A stretch of DNA of 64,000 nt, taken from assembly GCF_016785095.1 (NCBI RefSeq), contig NZ_JAEKJB010000011.1, positions 186,001 to 250,000 of the forward strand, given 5' to 3'. This document shows, in pieces, positions 54,397-62,135 of this stretch (position 1 is its first letter; every line of letters starts with the position of its first letter). The translations under genes and the position numbers were made by a program. Source of the stretch: Alloalcanivorax marinus. GTDB taxonomy: Bacteria > Pseudomonadota > Gammaproteobacteria > Pseudomonadales > Alcanivoracaceae. The notes beneath the pieces were generated by a model. The model was given only the letters and a program-made list of their open reading frames with translations, did not search any database and was not told where the DNA came from.

Positions 54397-56727
54397 TTAA
54401 AACAGGTACTTCATGCGCGCCAGGTAGGTGCGGCCTTCTTCGCGGATCACGCCGTCGAACGAGCCGGGGGAGAAGATCTCCTCGTCGGTGACGTTGTTGA
54501 GCAGCAGGTCCAGTTGCAGGGCGTCGGTGACGGCGTAGTAGGCGCCCAGGTCTACCCGGGTGTAGGCGGGCAGGGTGACGCTGTTGTCGGCGTTGGCGGG
54601 GCGGTCGTCCACGTAGGCGACGGTGCCGCCCAGGCTCAGGCCGGTGATGGCGTTGAGGTAGTAGCGGCTTTGCAGGGCGGCGGTGTGCAGGGGCACGTTG
54701 ATAAAGCGGGTGCCTTCCAGGGTGGGGTCGTCGGTGCGCAGCACTTCGGTGTCGGTGTAGCCGTAGCCGGCGCTCAGATAGAGGTTGGCGGTGGCGTAGC
54801 CGTCCACGGTGAGTTCGGCGCCTTGGGAGCGGGAGCGGCCCTGGGCCACCAGGAAGCCGGCGTTGAGCGGGTCGCTGATGGCCATGTTGTCCTTGTCGAT
54901 AACGAAGCCGGCGGCGTTGATGTTGAGGCGGCCGGCGGTGACGCGCACGCCCGCTTCGTATTGCACGCTTTCTTCCGCGTCCAGGGGCTGGCGGCCGGAG
55001 GTGGTGCCCTGCTGGGGCACGAAGGCTTCGTTGCGGCTGGCGTAGAGCGAGGTGCTGTCGGTGAGGTCGTAAACCAGGCCGAGCTGGGTGGTCCAGGCGG
55101 TTTCACCGAGCTCGGCGCGGGTGACGGCGTCGCCGGCCATGAAGTCGGTGGTTTTCTGGGATTGTTCCGCGTCGGTGTAGCGCAGGCCGGCGAGCAGGGT
55201 CCACTTTTCGGCGAAGGAGATGCGGTCTTGGACGAAACCGGCGAGGATGCGGTCGGTCTGGGTGAAGCCGCGGTCGCGGGCTTTGGTGCTCAGGTCCATG
55301 GGGCCGTAGACCGGTTCATATAGGTCGATGGGGTCCACCAGGTACACCTGGGTAGGCCGGGTGCTGTCGGAGTCCCGGAAGTTCACGCCGGCGATAAAGC
55401 GGTGGGTCATGCCGGCCAGGGTGGCTTCGCCGCTCAGGTCGAGGATCACTTCGTGGTCGGTTTGTTTGGCGTCGTCGCTGGCGAACACGATGCGGTTGAG
55501 GGTGCGGAAGTCCGCGCCCAGGCCGAACGGGGCGTACTCCTTCCAGTCCGCGTTGTTGCGGGTGTAGGCGTAGCTCAGGCGGGCGTCGATGGTGTCGGTG
55601 AGCGCCTGGGTGAGGCGGGCGTTCAGGTAGACGGAGTCCCGCTCGGTGGTGGCGTCTTTCCAGGCCACGTTGAAGTCGTCGCTGTAGTCGCCGTTGGGGT
55701 TGGGCTCGATGGCGCCTTGCGCCGGGGCGCCGCCGGGCAGGGCGGTCCATTCGTTGCGCGAGTAGCTGCCTTCCACGGTCAGGTTGGTGGTGTCGGTGAG
55801 GTCCACGGTGACGTTGGGCGCCACGAACAGGCGCTCGTAGCCCCAGTAGTCCATGGAGGCGTGGCTGTCCTGGTGGGCCAGGTTGAGGCGGGCGCGCACC
55901 CGGTCGTTGAGCGGGCCGGTCACGTCCAGGGTGGCGCGGTGGTAATCGTAGCGGCCGTACTCGGCGCCCACTTCCGCCTGGTAGTAGTCCAGCGGCTGCT
56001 TGGTCACCACGTTGATGGTGCCGCCCGGTTCCATCTGGCCGTACAGCACGGAGGCCGGGCCCTTGAGGATTTCCAGGCGCTCCACGTTGGCCAGGTCCGT
56101 GGGGTGGTCGGTTTGCCGGAAGCCCAGGCCGTTAACGGACTGCTCCGCGTTGAAGCCGCGGATCAGGAAGTCGTCGGCGAACATGTCGCGGCCGGAGCCG
56201 GACCGGTTGGCGCTGGGGGTGAGGCGCACGATGTCGCCCACGGTATTGGCCTGGGCCAGCTCGAAGTTTTCCCGGTCGTAGACGCTCACGCTTTGCGGGA
56301 TGGCTTCCACCGTGTCGTTTTTCTGGCGGCCGTACACGGAGACGGCGTCCAGCGTATTGCTCTCGCTGGTTTCCTTCGGCGCCGCTTCCAGCCGGTAGCC
56401 ATTCTCCACCCGCACGGCGATGACGCCGCTGCCGGCCAGCAGGGCGCGCAGGGCTTGGGCCGGCGTGTAGTCGCCGCTCAGCGCCGGCGCCTGCTTACCC
56501 TCCAGCAGGGAGGCGTCGCCGCCGATGGCCAGCCCGGTCTGCCGGGCCAGGTCGATCACCGCCTGGTCCAGCGGCTGGGCGGGCAGGTTGATGGTCTGCG
56601 TGGTCGCGGTTTGCGCCCGGGCGGGCTGGGCAAGCAGCGGCGCGGTAAGCAGCGGGGTCAGCAAGCCAAGCAGCAACAGCGCCTTCGGCGCCGTCGTTGC
56701 GGTATTCGGTTTTTGTGAGCGAATCAT
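54397..56727 (-). CDS. TonB-dependent siderophore receptor with STN domain (second locus)
   Basis: 776 residues. A signal peptide ends near PARAQ. The STN domain (NLPAQPLDQAVIDLARQTGLA) spans residues 45-115. The plug contains DTVEAIPQSVSVYDRENFEL and IRGFNAEQSVNGLGFRQ. The barrel ends ARMKYLF with terminal Phe. The plug motif GPASVLYGQMEPGGTINVVTKQP is typical of ferrichrome/ferric-hydroxamate-type receptors. The siderophore is not known. It may signal to the FecR protein at 57,446. Confidence 0.93.
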   Translation of the reverse strand: MIRSQKPNTATTAPKALLLLGLLTPLLTAPLLAQPARAQTATTQTINLPAQPLDQAVIDLARQTGLAIGGDASLLEGKQAPALSGDYTPAQALRALLAGSGVIAVRVENGYRLEAAPKETSESNTLDAVSVYGRQKNDTVEAIPQSVSVYDRENFELAQANTVGDIVRLTPSANRSGSGRDMFADDFLIRGFNAEQSVNGLGFRQTDHPTDLANVERLEILKGPASVLYGQMEPGGTINVVTKQPLDYYQAEVGAEYGRYDYHRATLDVTGPLNDRVRARLNLAHQDSHASMDYWGYERLFVAPNVTVDLTDTTNLTVEGSYSRNEWTALPGGAPAQGAIEPNPNGDYSDDFNVAWKDATTERDSVYLNARLTQALTDTIDARLSYAYTRNNADWKEYAPFGLGADFRTLNRIVFASDDAKQTDHEVILDLSGEATLAGMTHRFIAGVNFRDSDSTRPTQVYLVDPIDLYEPVYGPMDLSTKARDRGFTQTDRILAGFVQDRISFAEKWTLLAGLRYTDAEQSQKTTDFMAGDAVTRAELGETAWTTQLGLVYDLTDSTSLYASRNEAFVPQQGTTSGRQPLDAEESVQYEAGVRVTAGRLNINAAGFVIDKDNMAISDPLNAGFLVAQGRSRSQGAELTVDGYATANLYLSAGYGYTDTEVLRTDDPTLEGTRFINVPLHTAALQSRYYLNAITGLSLGGTVAYVDDRPANADNSVTLPAYTRVDLGAYYAVTDALQLDLLLNNVTDEEIFSPGSFDGVIREEGRTYLARMKYLF

Positions 56728-56826
56728 GGGGGCTCCAGCAGGGATGCGCGGTGTCTTTACCTATGAAGACAAAGCAGAGGAGCCGATCGGGCAGTGCTGA
56801 CGGAAATTTTTTTGTGAAGGGTGTCC

Positions 56827-57228
56827 CTACCGCCACCACGGACCTTGGACATGGATGGTGTCCAGGCCCGGAGAGAACGAGGCGGTGTTCAGGCGGAACG
56901 GGGGCAGACTCTCCCGTTCGACGTGGGAGAGCAGTTTCTTAGCGCTATCCAGCCGTTGCGCGCCACAGCCATCGGTGAGTTGGAAGTAAAGGTACTGCTG
57001 ATCGTTGCCTTGAATGGTGGCGCTGGGCGGGACCTGGTTGAAGCCCATATCCGGGGCCTGGCCGACTGACGTGATCAGGGTTTTCAGTGCGTCCTGCTTG
57101 TTGCCGGCAAATTCGCTCCAGTCCAGATCGACACGGAAAATGCAGTCGCTTCTCGCCGGCTTGGTCTCCGTGGCGTGCGCCAGAGGCGCGATGGTGATGA
57201 AGAGAAGGAGAGCAAAAGTTCGAGCCAT
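56827..57228 (-). CDS. Small periplasmic protein in the iron locus
   Basis: 133 residues from ATG 57,228. The signal peptide (ARTFALLLFITIAPLAHA) is clear. The mature part holds two Cys (SDCIFRVDLDWSEFAG and TDGCGAQR), possibly a disulfide. No family recognised. It sits between FecR and the TonB receptor, a position empty in the first locus. A longer frame from 57,306 would lose the signal peptide. Confidence 0.6.
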   Translation of the reverse strand: MARTFALLLFITIAPLAHATETKPARSDCIFRVDLDWSEFAGNKQDALKTLITSVGQAPDMGFNQVPPSATIQGNDQQYLYFQLTDGCGAQRLDSAKKLLSHVERESLPPFRLNTASFSPGLDTIHVQGPWWR

Positions 57229-57331
57229 GGGTGCCTCGTTCGCTGAAAGCCGGCCCTGGCCGGAGTCAATGGTATCCACAATGTCCTGCTTCTTCGTTTG
57301 GCTCAACCCATCACGCTGTCATATCAGTTTG

Positions 57332-57408
57332 CTGTAGGAGCGAGTTCAGTCGCGATAAAGCCTTTCAGGTAGCGAACAGCTATCGCGACTGAAGTCGCTC
57401 CTACAATG
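57332..57408. repeat. Pair of inverted REP-type hairpins
   Basis: GTAGGAGCGAGTTCAGTCGC and GCGACTGAAGTCGCTCCTAC, about 35 bases apart. Confidence 0.8.
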
Positions 57409-57445
57409 TTTTTCCGGTGGTTTGGGCGCGTTTCCGTCGTGGTGG

Positions 57446-58363
57446 TTATTGTGCGCGGCGGCGGACGGTGACATACCAGGGCGTGAGGTAGCGCACCTCC
57501 AGGTTGAGGGTGTCGGCGAGCAGGGCCAGGGCGGCGTCGCTGTCGTCGGCGGGGAGCACGCCGGTGAAGCGGGGCGCGTCCGGGGCGTCGAGGGCGTCGT
57601 CCAGGGTCAGCAGGCCGGGGCGGTGGCGGGCCAGGCGCTCGACCACTTCCGTGAGCGGCGCCTTGCTGAAGGCCAGGCGGCCGTCGGCCCAGTCCGGGCG
57701 TTGGCGCGGGGTTTCGGCGCGGGCGATGACGCCTTGGCGGTTCAGGTCTGCCTGCTGGCCGGCTGTGAGTTTGAGTTCGTCGCCGCCGTCCCGGGGGGTC
57801 ACCGCCACGGTGGATTCCTGTACCGCCACCCGGGTGAAGCCGTGTTCCTGCCGCACGCTGTATTCGGTGCCCAGGGCGGTGGCGGTGAGGTCGCGGGTAG
57901 TGACCTGGAAGGGGCGGTCCGGGGCCTTGGCGACGGTGGCCAGCAGCTCGCCGCGCACCAGCTCCACGGTGCGGGTGGTGCCGCTGTAGTCCAGGTCGAT
58001 GGCGCTGCCGCTGTTGAGCACCACCTGGCTGCCGTCGGGCAGGGTGAGGGTGCGGATCTCCCCGGCGGCGGTGCGGTAGTCGGCGCTCCAGTAGGCCCAG
58101 GGCAGTTGCGCGCCGGCCAGTACCAGCAGCAGCACGGCGCCGAGACCGGTGGCTTGCCGCCGGCGCCGGCGGCGTCGTTCCGCGGTGGCGTCGGTGGCTC
58201 GCCACATCCGTTGGATCTGTTCCAGCACCTGGCGGCGGCGCGGGTCCTTGGCCTGCCAGGTGTCGCACTCCGCTTGCAGGCGGGCGTGTTCGTCGGCGCC
58301 GGCGGTTTGCAGGGCGACCACCCATTCGGCGGCCTGCTGGCGGATGCGGTTCAGCTCGGACAT
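57446..58363 (-). CDS. FecR-family sigma regulator (second locus)
   Basis: 305 residues. The N-terminal cytoplasmic domain (RIRQQAAEWVVALQTAG) is followed by an Arg-run (about residues 63-69) and a membrane span (LGAVLLLVLAGAQLPWAYW). The periplasmic FecR part has RTAAGEIRTLTLPDGSQVVLNSGSAI and ends in a STN-like C terminus (TLNLEVRYLTPWYVTV). The start overlaps the sigma stop by 13 bases. It should transmit the receptor signal to the sigma factor. Confidence 0.9.
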   Translation of the reverse strand: MSELNRIRQQAAEWVVALQTAGADEHARLQAECDTWQAKDPRRRQVLEQIQRMWRATDATAERRRRRRRQATGLGAVLLLVLAGAQLPWAYWSADYRTAAGEIRTLTLPDGSQVVLNSGSAIDLDYSGTTRTVELVRGELLATVAKAPDRPFQVTTRDLTATALGTEYSVRQEHGFTRVAVQESTVAVTPRDGGDELKLTAGQQADLNRQGVIARAETPRQRPDWADGRLAFSKAPLTEVVERLARHRPGLLTLDDALDAPDAPRFTGVLPADDSDAALALLADTLNLEVRYLTPWYVTVRRRAQ

Positions 58364-58929
58364 GGGTCCGCCAGGCTGTCGTAGAGCCGCGCGTGGCAGT
58401 GGGCGAAGGCCTTGGCCAGGTACTGTTTAACGCTGCTTTCGGACACCGACAGCCGGCGGGCGATCTGCCGATACGTCAGGCCCTCCAGGCGCGCCATCAG
58501 AAACGCCCGGCGCGGCTTCTCCGGCAGCTCGTCCACCAGCAGTCGGAGCACCGTCACCAGCAGATTGTGGGCGGCGGCGATCTCCGCCGGGCCTCGATCG
58601 TCCCGGGTCTCCACCAGAATCGCCACCTGGCGCAGCGCTTCCTCTTCCACCTGCTTGCGGTGGTGGCGATTGATCATCAGCCGGCTGGCGATGACCATCA
58701 GATAGGCGCGCGGATCGCGCAGCGCCTCCAGCGACTGCTCGCCCAGAATCAGCCGCAGGAAGGTGTCCTGGCTCAGGTCCGCCGCGTCCTGCGGGCAGCG
58801 CAGCCGCCCCTGCAGCCAATGCGTCAACCAGCCATGATGCGCCGCATACAGCTCGCCCAGCTCCCGCTGGGAGCCGGGCAACAGCGGCTGAGTGTCGGTG
58901 GCGGCGCCGGACATAGAGATTGAGGTCAC
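58351..58929 (-). CDS. ECF sigma factor, FecI type (second locus)
   Basis: 192 residues. Region 2 contains YAAHHGWLTHWLQGRLRCPQ and DAADLSQDTFLRLI; region 4 contains LEGLTYRQIARRLSVSESSVKQYLAKAF. It heads the operon sigma-FecR-(small protein)-receptor-PepSY. The start may be 58,929 or 58,914. Confidence 0.92.
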   Translation of the reverse strand: MTSISMSGAATDTQPLLPGSQRELGELYAAHHGWLTHWLQGRLRCPQDAADLSQDTFLRLILGEQSLEALRDPRAYLMVIASRLMINRHHRKQVEEEALRQVAILVETRDDRGPAEIAAAHNLLVTVLRLLVDELPEKPRRAFLMARLEGLTYRQIARRLSVSESSVKQYLAKAFAHCHARLYDSLADPCPS

Positions 58930-58933
58930 AGCT

Positions 58934-58958
58934 ATAATTGAGAGTGATTATCAATTAA
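58934..58958 (-). promoter_or_regulatory. Fur box of the second iron locus
   Basis: ATTGAGAGTGATTATCAATT, just upstream of the sigma gene, matches the Fur consensus well on both strands. Confidence 0.7.
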
Positions 58959-59018
58959 AGGGTAAAAGGGCGCAACTCGTGCTGCTCACGATTCCCGAAA
59001 AATGAGCATGACGAGGCG

Positions 59019-59052
59019 GACCTGCTCAAAATCGCCCGTTTTTGAGCAGGTC
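59019..59052. repeat. Strong hairpin with 13-bp stem
   Basis: GACCTGCTCAAAA and TTTTGAGCAGGTC with an 8-base loop between divergent genes. It could be an operator or a bidirectional terminator. Confidence 0.6.
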
Positions 59053-59110
59053 GTCCCGCTGCCGGAGTGTGCTAAGCTTGGAAAATATCTGCCCAGTCGG
59101 AGGAAATACT

Positions 59111-59263
59111 TTGGAGATTCAATCGGTTACGGCCTCGGTGCCGGCGGACCTTGAGCTGACGGGCGCCCAAAAACAAGAGCTGGATCGGCGCCTGGTGGCC
59201 TTCGAGATAGACCAGGACGAAGGAGCGTTATGGTCCAGCGTTAAGGCGCGTATTCTTCAATGA
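59111..59263 (+). CDS. Addiction-module antitoxin-like protein (RelB-like, TIGR02574 type)
   Basis: 50 residues from TTG 59,111, eight bases after GGAGGAAA. LTGAQKQELDRRLVAFEIDQDEG, then WSSVKARIL, matches short antitoxin components. No toxin gene follows; the next gene is DUF1294. An orphan antitoxin is likely. Confidence 0.65.
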   Translation: MEIQSVTASVPADLELTGAQKQELDRRLVAFEIDQDEGALWSSVKARILQ

Positions 59264-59270
59264 TTGGACA

Positions 59271-59666
59271 ATGAAACATAATGGATCGTCGAGGAAACGA
59301 TCAGCATCCGGACGTGGGCGGCGCCTGCTTTCTGCCGTGCTCGTCGTCGTGGTGTTCTTCGCCGGGCTGGCGATTCTCGCCCCCGCCCCTGAATGGCGAT
59401 GGTTTGTTGGCTTTTACATGCTGATGAGCGCGCTCGGCTTTTCACTGTACGGCCTGGATAAGCGGGCCTCTACGCGTGGCGGCTGGCGTACGTCGGAGGC
59501 TCGGCTGCACCTGGTCGAGCTGCTGGGCGGTTGGCCCGGCGCCTTGCTGGCACAACGGGTGTTTCGGCACAAGACCCGCAAGACGTCTTTCCAACTGATG
59601 TTCTACGCCGCGGTGGCGGCCAACCTCATAGTGCTGTGGTGGCTGCTCTTTGCGGGCAACCTGTAA
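59271..59666 (+). CDS. DUF1294 membrane protein
   Basis: 131 residues with about four hydrophobic segments. GLDKRASTRGGWRTSEARLHL, then LVELLGGWPGALLAQ and FRHKTRKTSFQ, is the DUF1294 signature. The N terminus is Arg-rich. The function is unknown. The stop codon lies within a small hairpin (GTAAGGATCACTTAC). Confidence 0.9.
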   Translation: MKHNGSSRKRSASGRGRRLLSAVLVVVVFFAGLAILAPAPEWRWFVGFYMLMSALGFSLYGLDKRASTRGGWRTSEARLHLVELLGGWPGALLAQRVFRHKTRKTSFQLMFYAAVAANLIVLWWLLFAGNL

Positions 59667-59687
59667 GGATCACTTACAGGTTCGCAG
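59661..59687. repeat. Direct repeat flanking BrnTA, left
   Basis: CCTGTAAGGATCAC then AGGTTCGC. A matching CCTGTAAGGATCAC and AGGTTTGC lies at 60,328-60,351. Confidence 0.6.
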
Positions 59688-59706
59688 TGAGGCTAGATGC
59701 CGACCT

Positions 59707-59979
59707 TTACCCGGCCCGGCTCTCGTCCACGTCATCCTTAAGCCAGGCCTTGATCAGGGACTGATAAGGCATATCCCGCTTGTTGGCCTCGATCTTGATG
59801 CGATCAAGCAGCGCTTCGGGTAAACGGAGCGAAATCGTCTTCGTTGACGGCTTCAGCTTCGGAAAAGAAGCGGACTTGGCCTGGCTCCAGTCCACGTAGT
59901 CAGAGGAGTCGTGGGTTTCCCAGAAGGTCCGTTCCTCGGCTTCGGTTTTGAACTCAGGCGTCTTTTTTCGTTTGCTCAT
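59707..59979 (-). CDS. brnA: BrnA-type antitoxin
   Basis: 90 residues. EERTFWETHDSSDYVDWSQAK is typical of the N-terminal part; the C-terminal ribbon-helix-helix is KTISLRLPEALLDRIKIEAN. It neutralises BrnT and represses the operon. It overlaps the toxin gene by 26 bases. Confidence 0.88.
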   Translation of the reverse strand: MSKRKKTPEFKTEAEERTFWETHDSSDYVDWSQAKSASFPKLKPSTKTISLRLPEALLDRIKIEANKRDMPYQSLIKAWLKDDVDESRAG

Positions 59980-60265
59980 AAACAGCCCTCTCTTTGCGGT
60001 GCATGTCGCGAGCGGAAATCACCCGAATCAGCGTGCCGCTTTGTCTCAGTGTGAACGTTATGTGCAAGAGTCTTCCATCATCCGTCTTACCAAGGGCGTG
60101 AAAACGGGCTTCGGCTTGACTGTGCTTGGCATCCTCCAACAGCAGAAGCGGCTCGTTGAAGAAGACTTCTTCCGCCTCGGACTGGCCGACACCATGCTTC
60201 TCCGCGTTTTTGCGGGAGTTGCCTTCGTCCCAGTTGAAGCCTGTAACGTGCGCCCAATCGATCAT
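59954..60265 (-). CDS. brnT: BrnT-type toxin (ribonuclease)
   Basis: 103 residues. FNWDEGNSRKNAEKHGVGQSE and EAEEVFFNEPLLL match BrnT; RVISARDMHRKERAVYE is the C-terminal signature. BrnT is a RelE-like RNase. The operator palindrome lies just upstream. An intact type II pair with brnA. Confidence 0.92.
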   Translation of the reverse strand: MIDWAHVTGFNWDEGNSRKNAEKHGVGQSEAEEVFFNEPLLLLEDAKHSQAEARFHALGKTDDGRLLHITFTLRQSGTLIRVISARDMHRKERAVYEQTKKDA

Positions 60266-60266
60266 T

Positions 60267-60291
60267 TTTGTATATTATCATCGTATACAAA
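60267..60291 (-). promoter_or_regulatory. BrnTA operator palindrome
   Basis: TTTGTATA and TATACAAA, separated by nine bases, directly before the brnT start codon. Confidence 0.65.
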
Positions 60292-60327
60292 GGCGTCAAT
60301 GACACGAGGATGATCCTTCCTGATCCC

Positions 60328-60352
60328 TGTAAGGATCACCGATAGGTTTGCC
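60328..60352. repeat. Direct repeat flanking BrnTA, right
   Basis: CCTGTAAGGATCAC then AGGTTTGC; partner at 59,661. Confidence 0.6.
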
Positions 60353-60625
60353 ATGAGTGTTGCCACCGTTCGTCTTCAGGCAGAGGTTGAGCAGCATCTG
60401 GAAGCCATCGCGAGCCGCCTTCAGCGTAGCAAAGGCTGGGTGATTAACCAGGCGCTCTCGGAGTACATCGAGAAACAGCAGCTTGAGCGAGCGCCTTGCC
60501 CGACTTTCCGCGAATGGGCTCGCCCGTGGCGTTGGCCCCGGACCCGGATTCCATTCGCGATATCGTTTTTGGCCGCTACGTGGTTCGTTATTCGGTCCAT
60601 GCCAGCGCCATTATTGTCCTGAGGG
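60353..60625 (+). pseudogene. Fused remnant of an RHH antitoxin and a ParE/RelE toxin
   Basis: The first part is a ribbon-helix-helix antitoxin (SVATVRLQAEVEQHLEAIA then GWVINQALSEYIEKQQ). At about 60,520 the frame turns into nonsense, but another frame encodes DIVFGRYVVRYSVHASAIIV, then LRVWHG, which is the C-terminal strand pattern of ParE/RelE toxins. A deletion has joined the two genes and probably inactivated the toxin. Confidence 0.75.
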
Positions 60626-60696
60626 TGTGGCACGGCCCACCCCATGGCACGGCTATTGCTTAAGGTCGTGTCCTTTGACCTTTCCCGGGAGTCAGC

Positions 60697-61140
60697 GTGA
60701 CTGAACATCGCACCACCATGAACGACCGCGTGGACGCCGTCCGGCGCAAGCTGGATGTGGACGTCTGCAGCCTTTACCTGGCCCGCCCGGACCAGCAAAC
60801 CCTGGAGATCGTCGCCACCAGCGGCCTGAACCAGAGCGTGATCGGCAAGCAGCTGGGTTACGCCCAGGGCCTCACCGGCAAGGTGGCCCGCACCCGCCAG
60901 CCCGTGGTCGCCCGGGTGATTCAGGACCACGCCGACTATTTCCACGTGGAAGGCTCCGGCGAGGAGCGTTTCAAGAGCTACCTGGGCATCCCCCTGGAGC
61001 ACGGCGACCAATTGCGGGGCGTGCTGGTGGTGCAGACCGAGTGCACCAAGACTTTTTTCCGCCGGGACATCCAGGAGGTGCACAGCGCTGGCCGGGATGT
61101 GCTGGATGGTCTGACGGAACTGGCCAGCACCCCGCACTGA
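60697..61140 (+). CDS. GAF-domain protein
   Basis: 147 residues, a single GAF domain. VDVCSLYLARPDQQTLEIVATSGLN followed by LGYAQGLTGKVARTRQPVVARV resembles the GAF domain of PtsP or Fhl-type regulators. The ligand is unknown. No output domain follows. Confidence 0.85.
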   Translation: MTEHRTTMNDRVDAVRRKLDVDVCSLYLARPDQQTLEIVATSGLNQSVIGKQLGYAQGLTGKVARTRQPVVARVIQDHADYFHVEGSGEERFKSYLGIPLEHGDQLRGVLVVQTECTKTFFRRDIQEVHSAGRDVLDGLTELASTPH

Positions 61141-61162
61141 AACGTCCCCTCTTCTTATTCCC

Positions 61163-61202
61163 GTAGGAGCGACCGGGCGGCTTACCGCTTCGGTCGCGAT
61201 CA
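61163..61202. repeat. REP-type hairpin, second subfamily
   Basis: GTAGGAGCGACCGGGCGGCT with TACCGCTTCGGTCGCGAT; same unit as at 34,198. Confidence 0.75.
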
Positions 61203-61248
61203 TAGGCGATGGGTCGCCCCCGCGGGATGGCGGCAGGGTGAGGAGATG

Positions 61249-61974
61249 TCAGGCCGCGGTGGGTTGCACGATCACTTCATCCACATTGACGTCATCCGGT
61301 TGTGAGATGGCGTAGGCAATGGCGTTGGCGATGGCCGTGGGTTTCAATGCCACTTTGCGGAAGTCTTCCAACCATGCCTTGGTGTCGGCATCGGTGGTGG
61401 TGCGGGCCAGTTCGCTTTCCACCACGCCGGGGGAAATGGTGGTCACCCTGATCTTCTTGGTTTCCATTCGCAGGCCATCGGAGATGGCGCGGACGGCGAA
61501 TTTGGTGCCGCAGTAGACCGCGGCGGTGGGGAAGACGTTATGGGCCGCGATCGAGGCGGTGTTGATAATGTGTCCGCCTCGCTCTTCCATGGTGGGCAGG
61601 ACTGCCTGGATGCCGTTCAGTACCCCTTTGATATTCACATCAATCATTCGGTCCCACTCGTCCGCTTTCAGGGCCGCCATGGGTGCCAGTGGCATCAGGC
61701 CTGCGTTATTGACCAGCACATCAACGGGGCCGAACTCCGCGCTGGCATCGGCCACGACCCGTTGAAAGTCCTCCCGGGAGGTGACGTCCAGAGTGTAGGC
61801 CTTGGCAGTGCCGCCATTTTGCTTGATTCTCCGTGCCAGGGCCTCAAGGCGTTCCGTCCGGCGTGCGCCCAGAAGCACGGTATGGCCGGCCAGGGCCAGA
61901 GTAAGGGCGGTGGCTTCACCAATGCCGCTGCTGGCGCCGGTGATCAAAATGACTTTTAATTTACGCTGTTCCAT
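61249..61974 (-). CDS. Short-chain dehydrogenase/reductase
   Basis: 241 residues from ATG 61,974 (MEQRKLKV). NADP-binding motif LITGASSGIGEATAL; NNAGLMPLAP; catalytic triad region with Ser in IINTASIAAHN and YCGTKFAVR (Y and K). The substrate is unknown. It is divergent from the AraC regulator 62,136, which probably controls it. Confidence 0.92.
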   Translation of the reverse strand: MEQRKLKVILITGASSGIGEATALTLALAGHTVLLGARRTERLEALARRIKQNGGTAKAYTLDVTSREDFQRVVADASAEFGPVDVLVNNAGLMPLAPMAALKADEWDRMIDVNIKGVLNGIQAVLPTMEERGGHIINTASIAAHNVFPTAAVYCGTKFAVRAISDGLRMETKKIRVTTISPGVVESELARTTTDADTKAWLEDFRKVALKPTAIANAIAYAISQPDDVNVDEVIVQPTAA

Positions 61975-62135
61975 GACAAGGCTCCTTGAAGGGCGGTTTA
62001 ACCGGGGCGGTGAAGGGCCCCTGTTCAAGGCTTGTCATATTAGTTGGCGGGGTGGTGGGAAACGATACATGAAAATCGTCTATTATTGCCCGATTGTCCG
62101 AGGTGTGCGGGCGGAAGAGTAATCGGTTGGGAACG

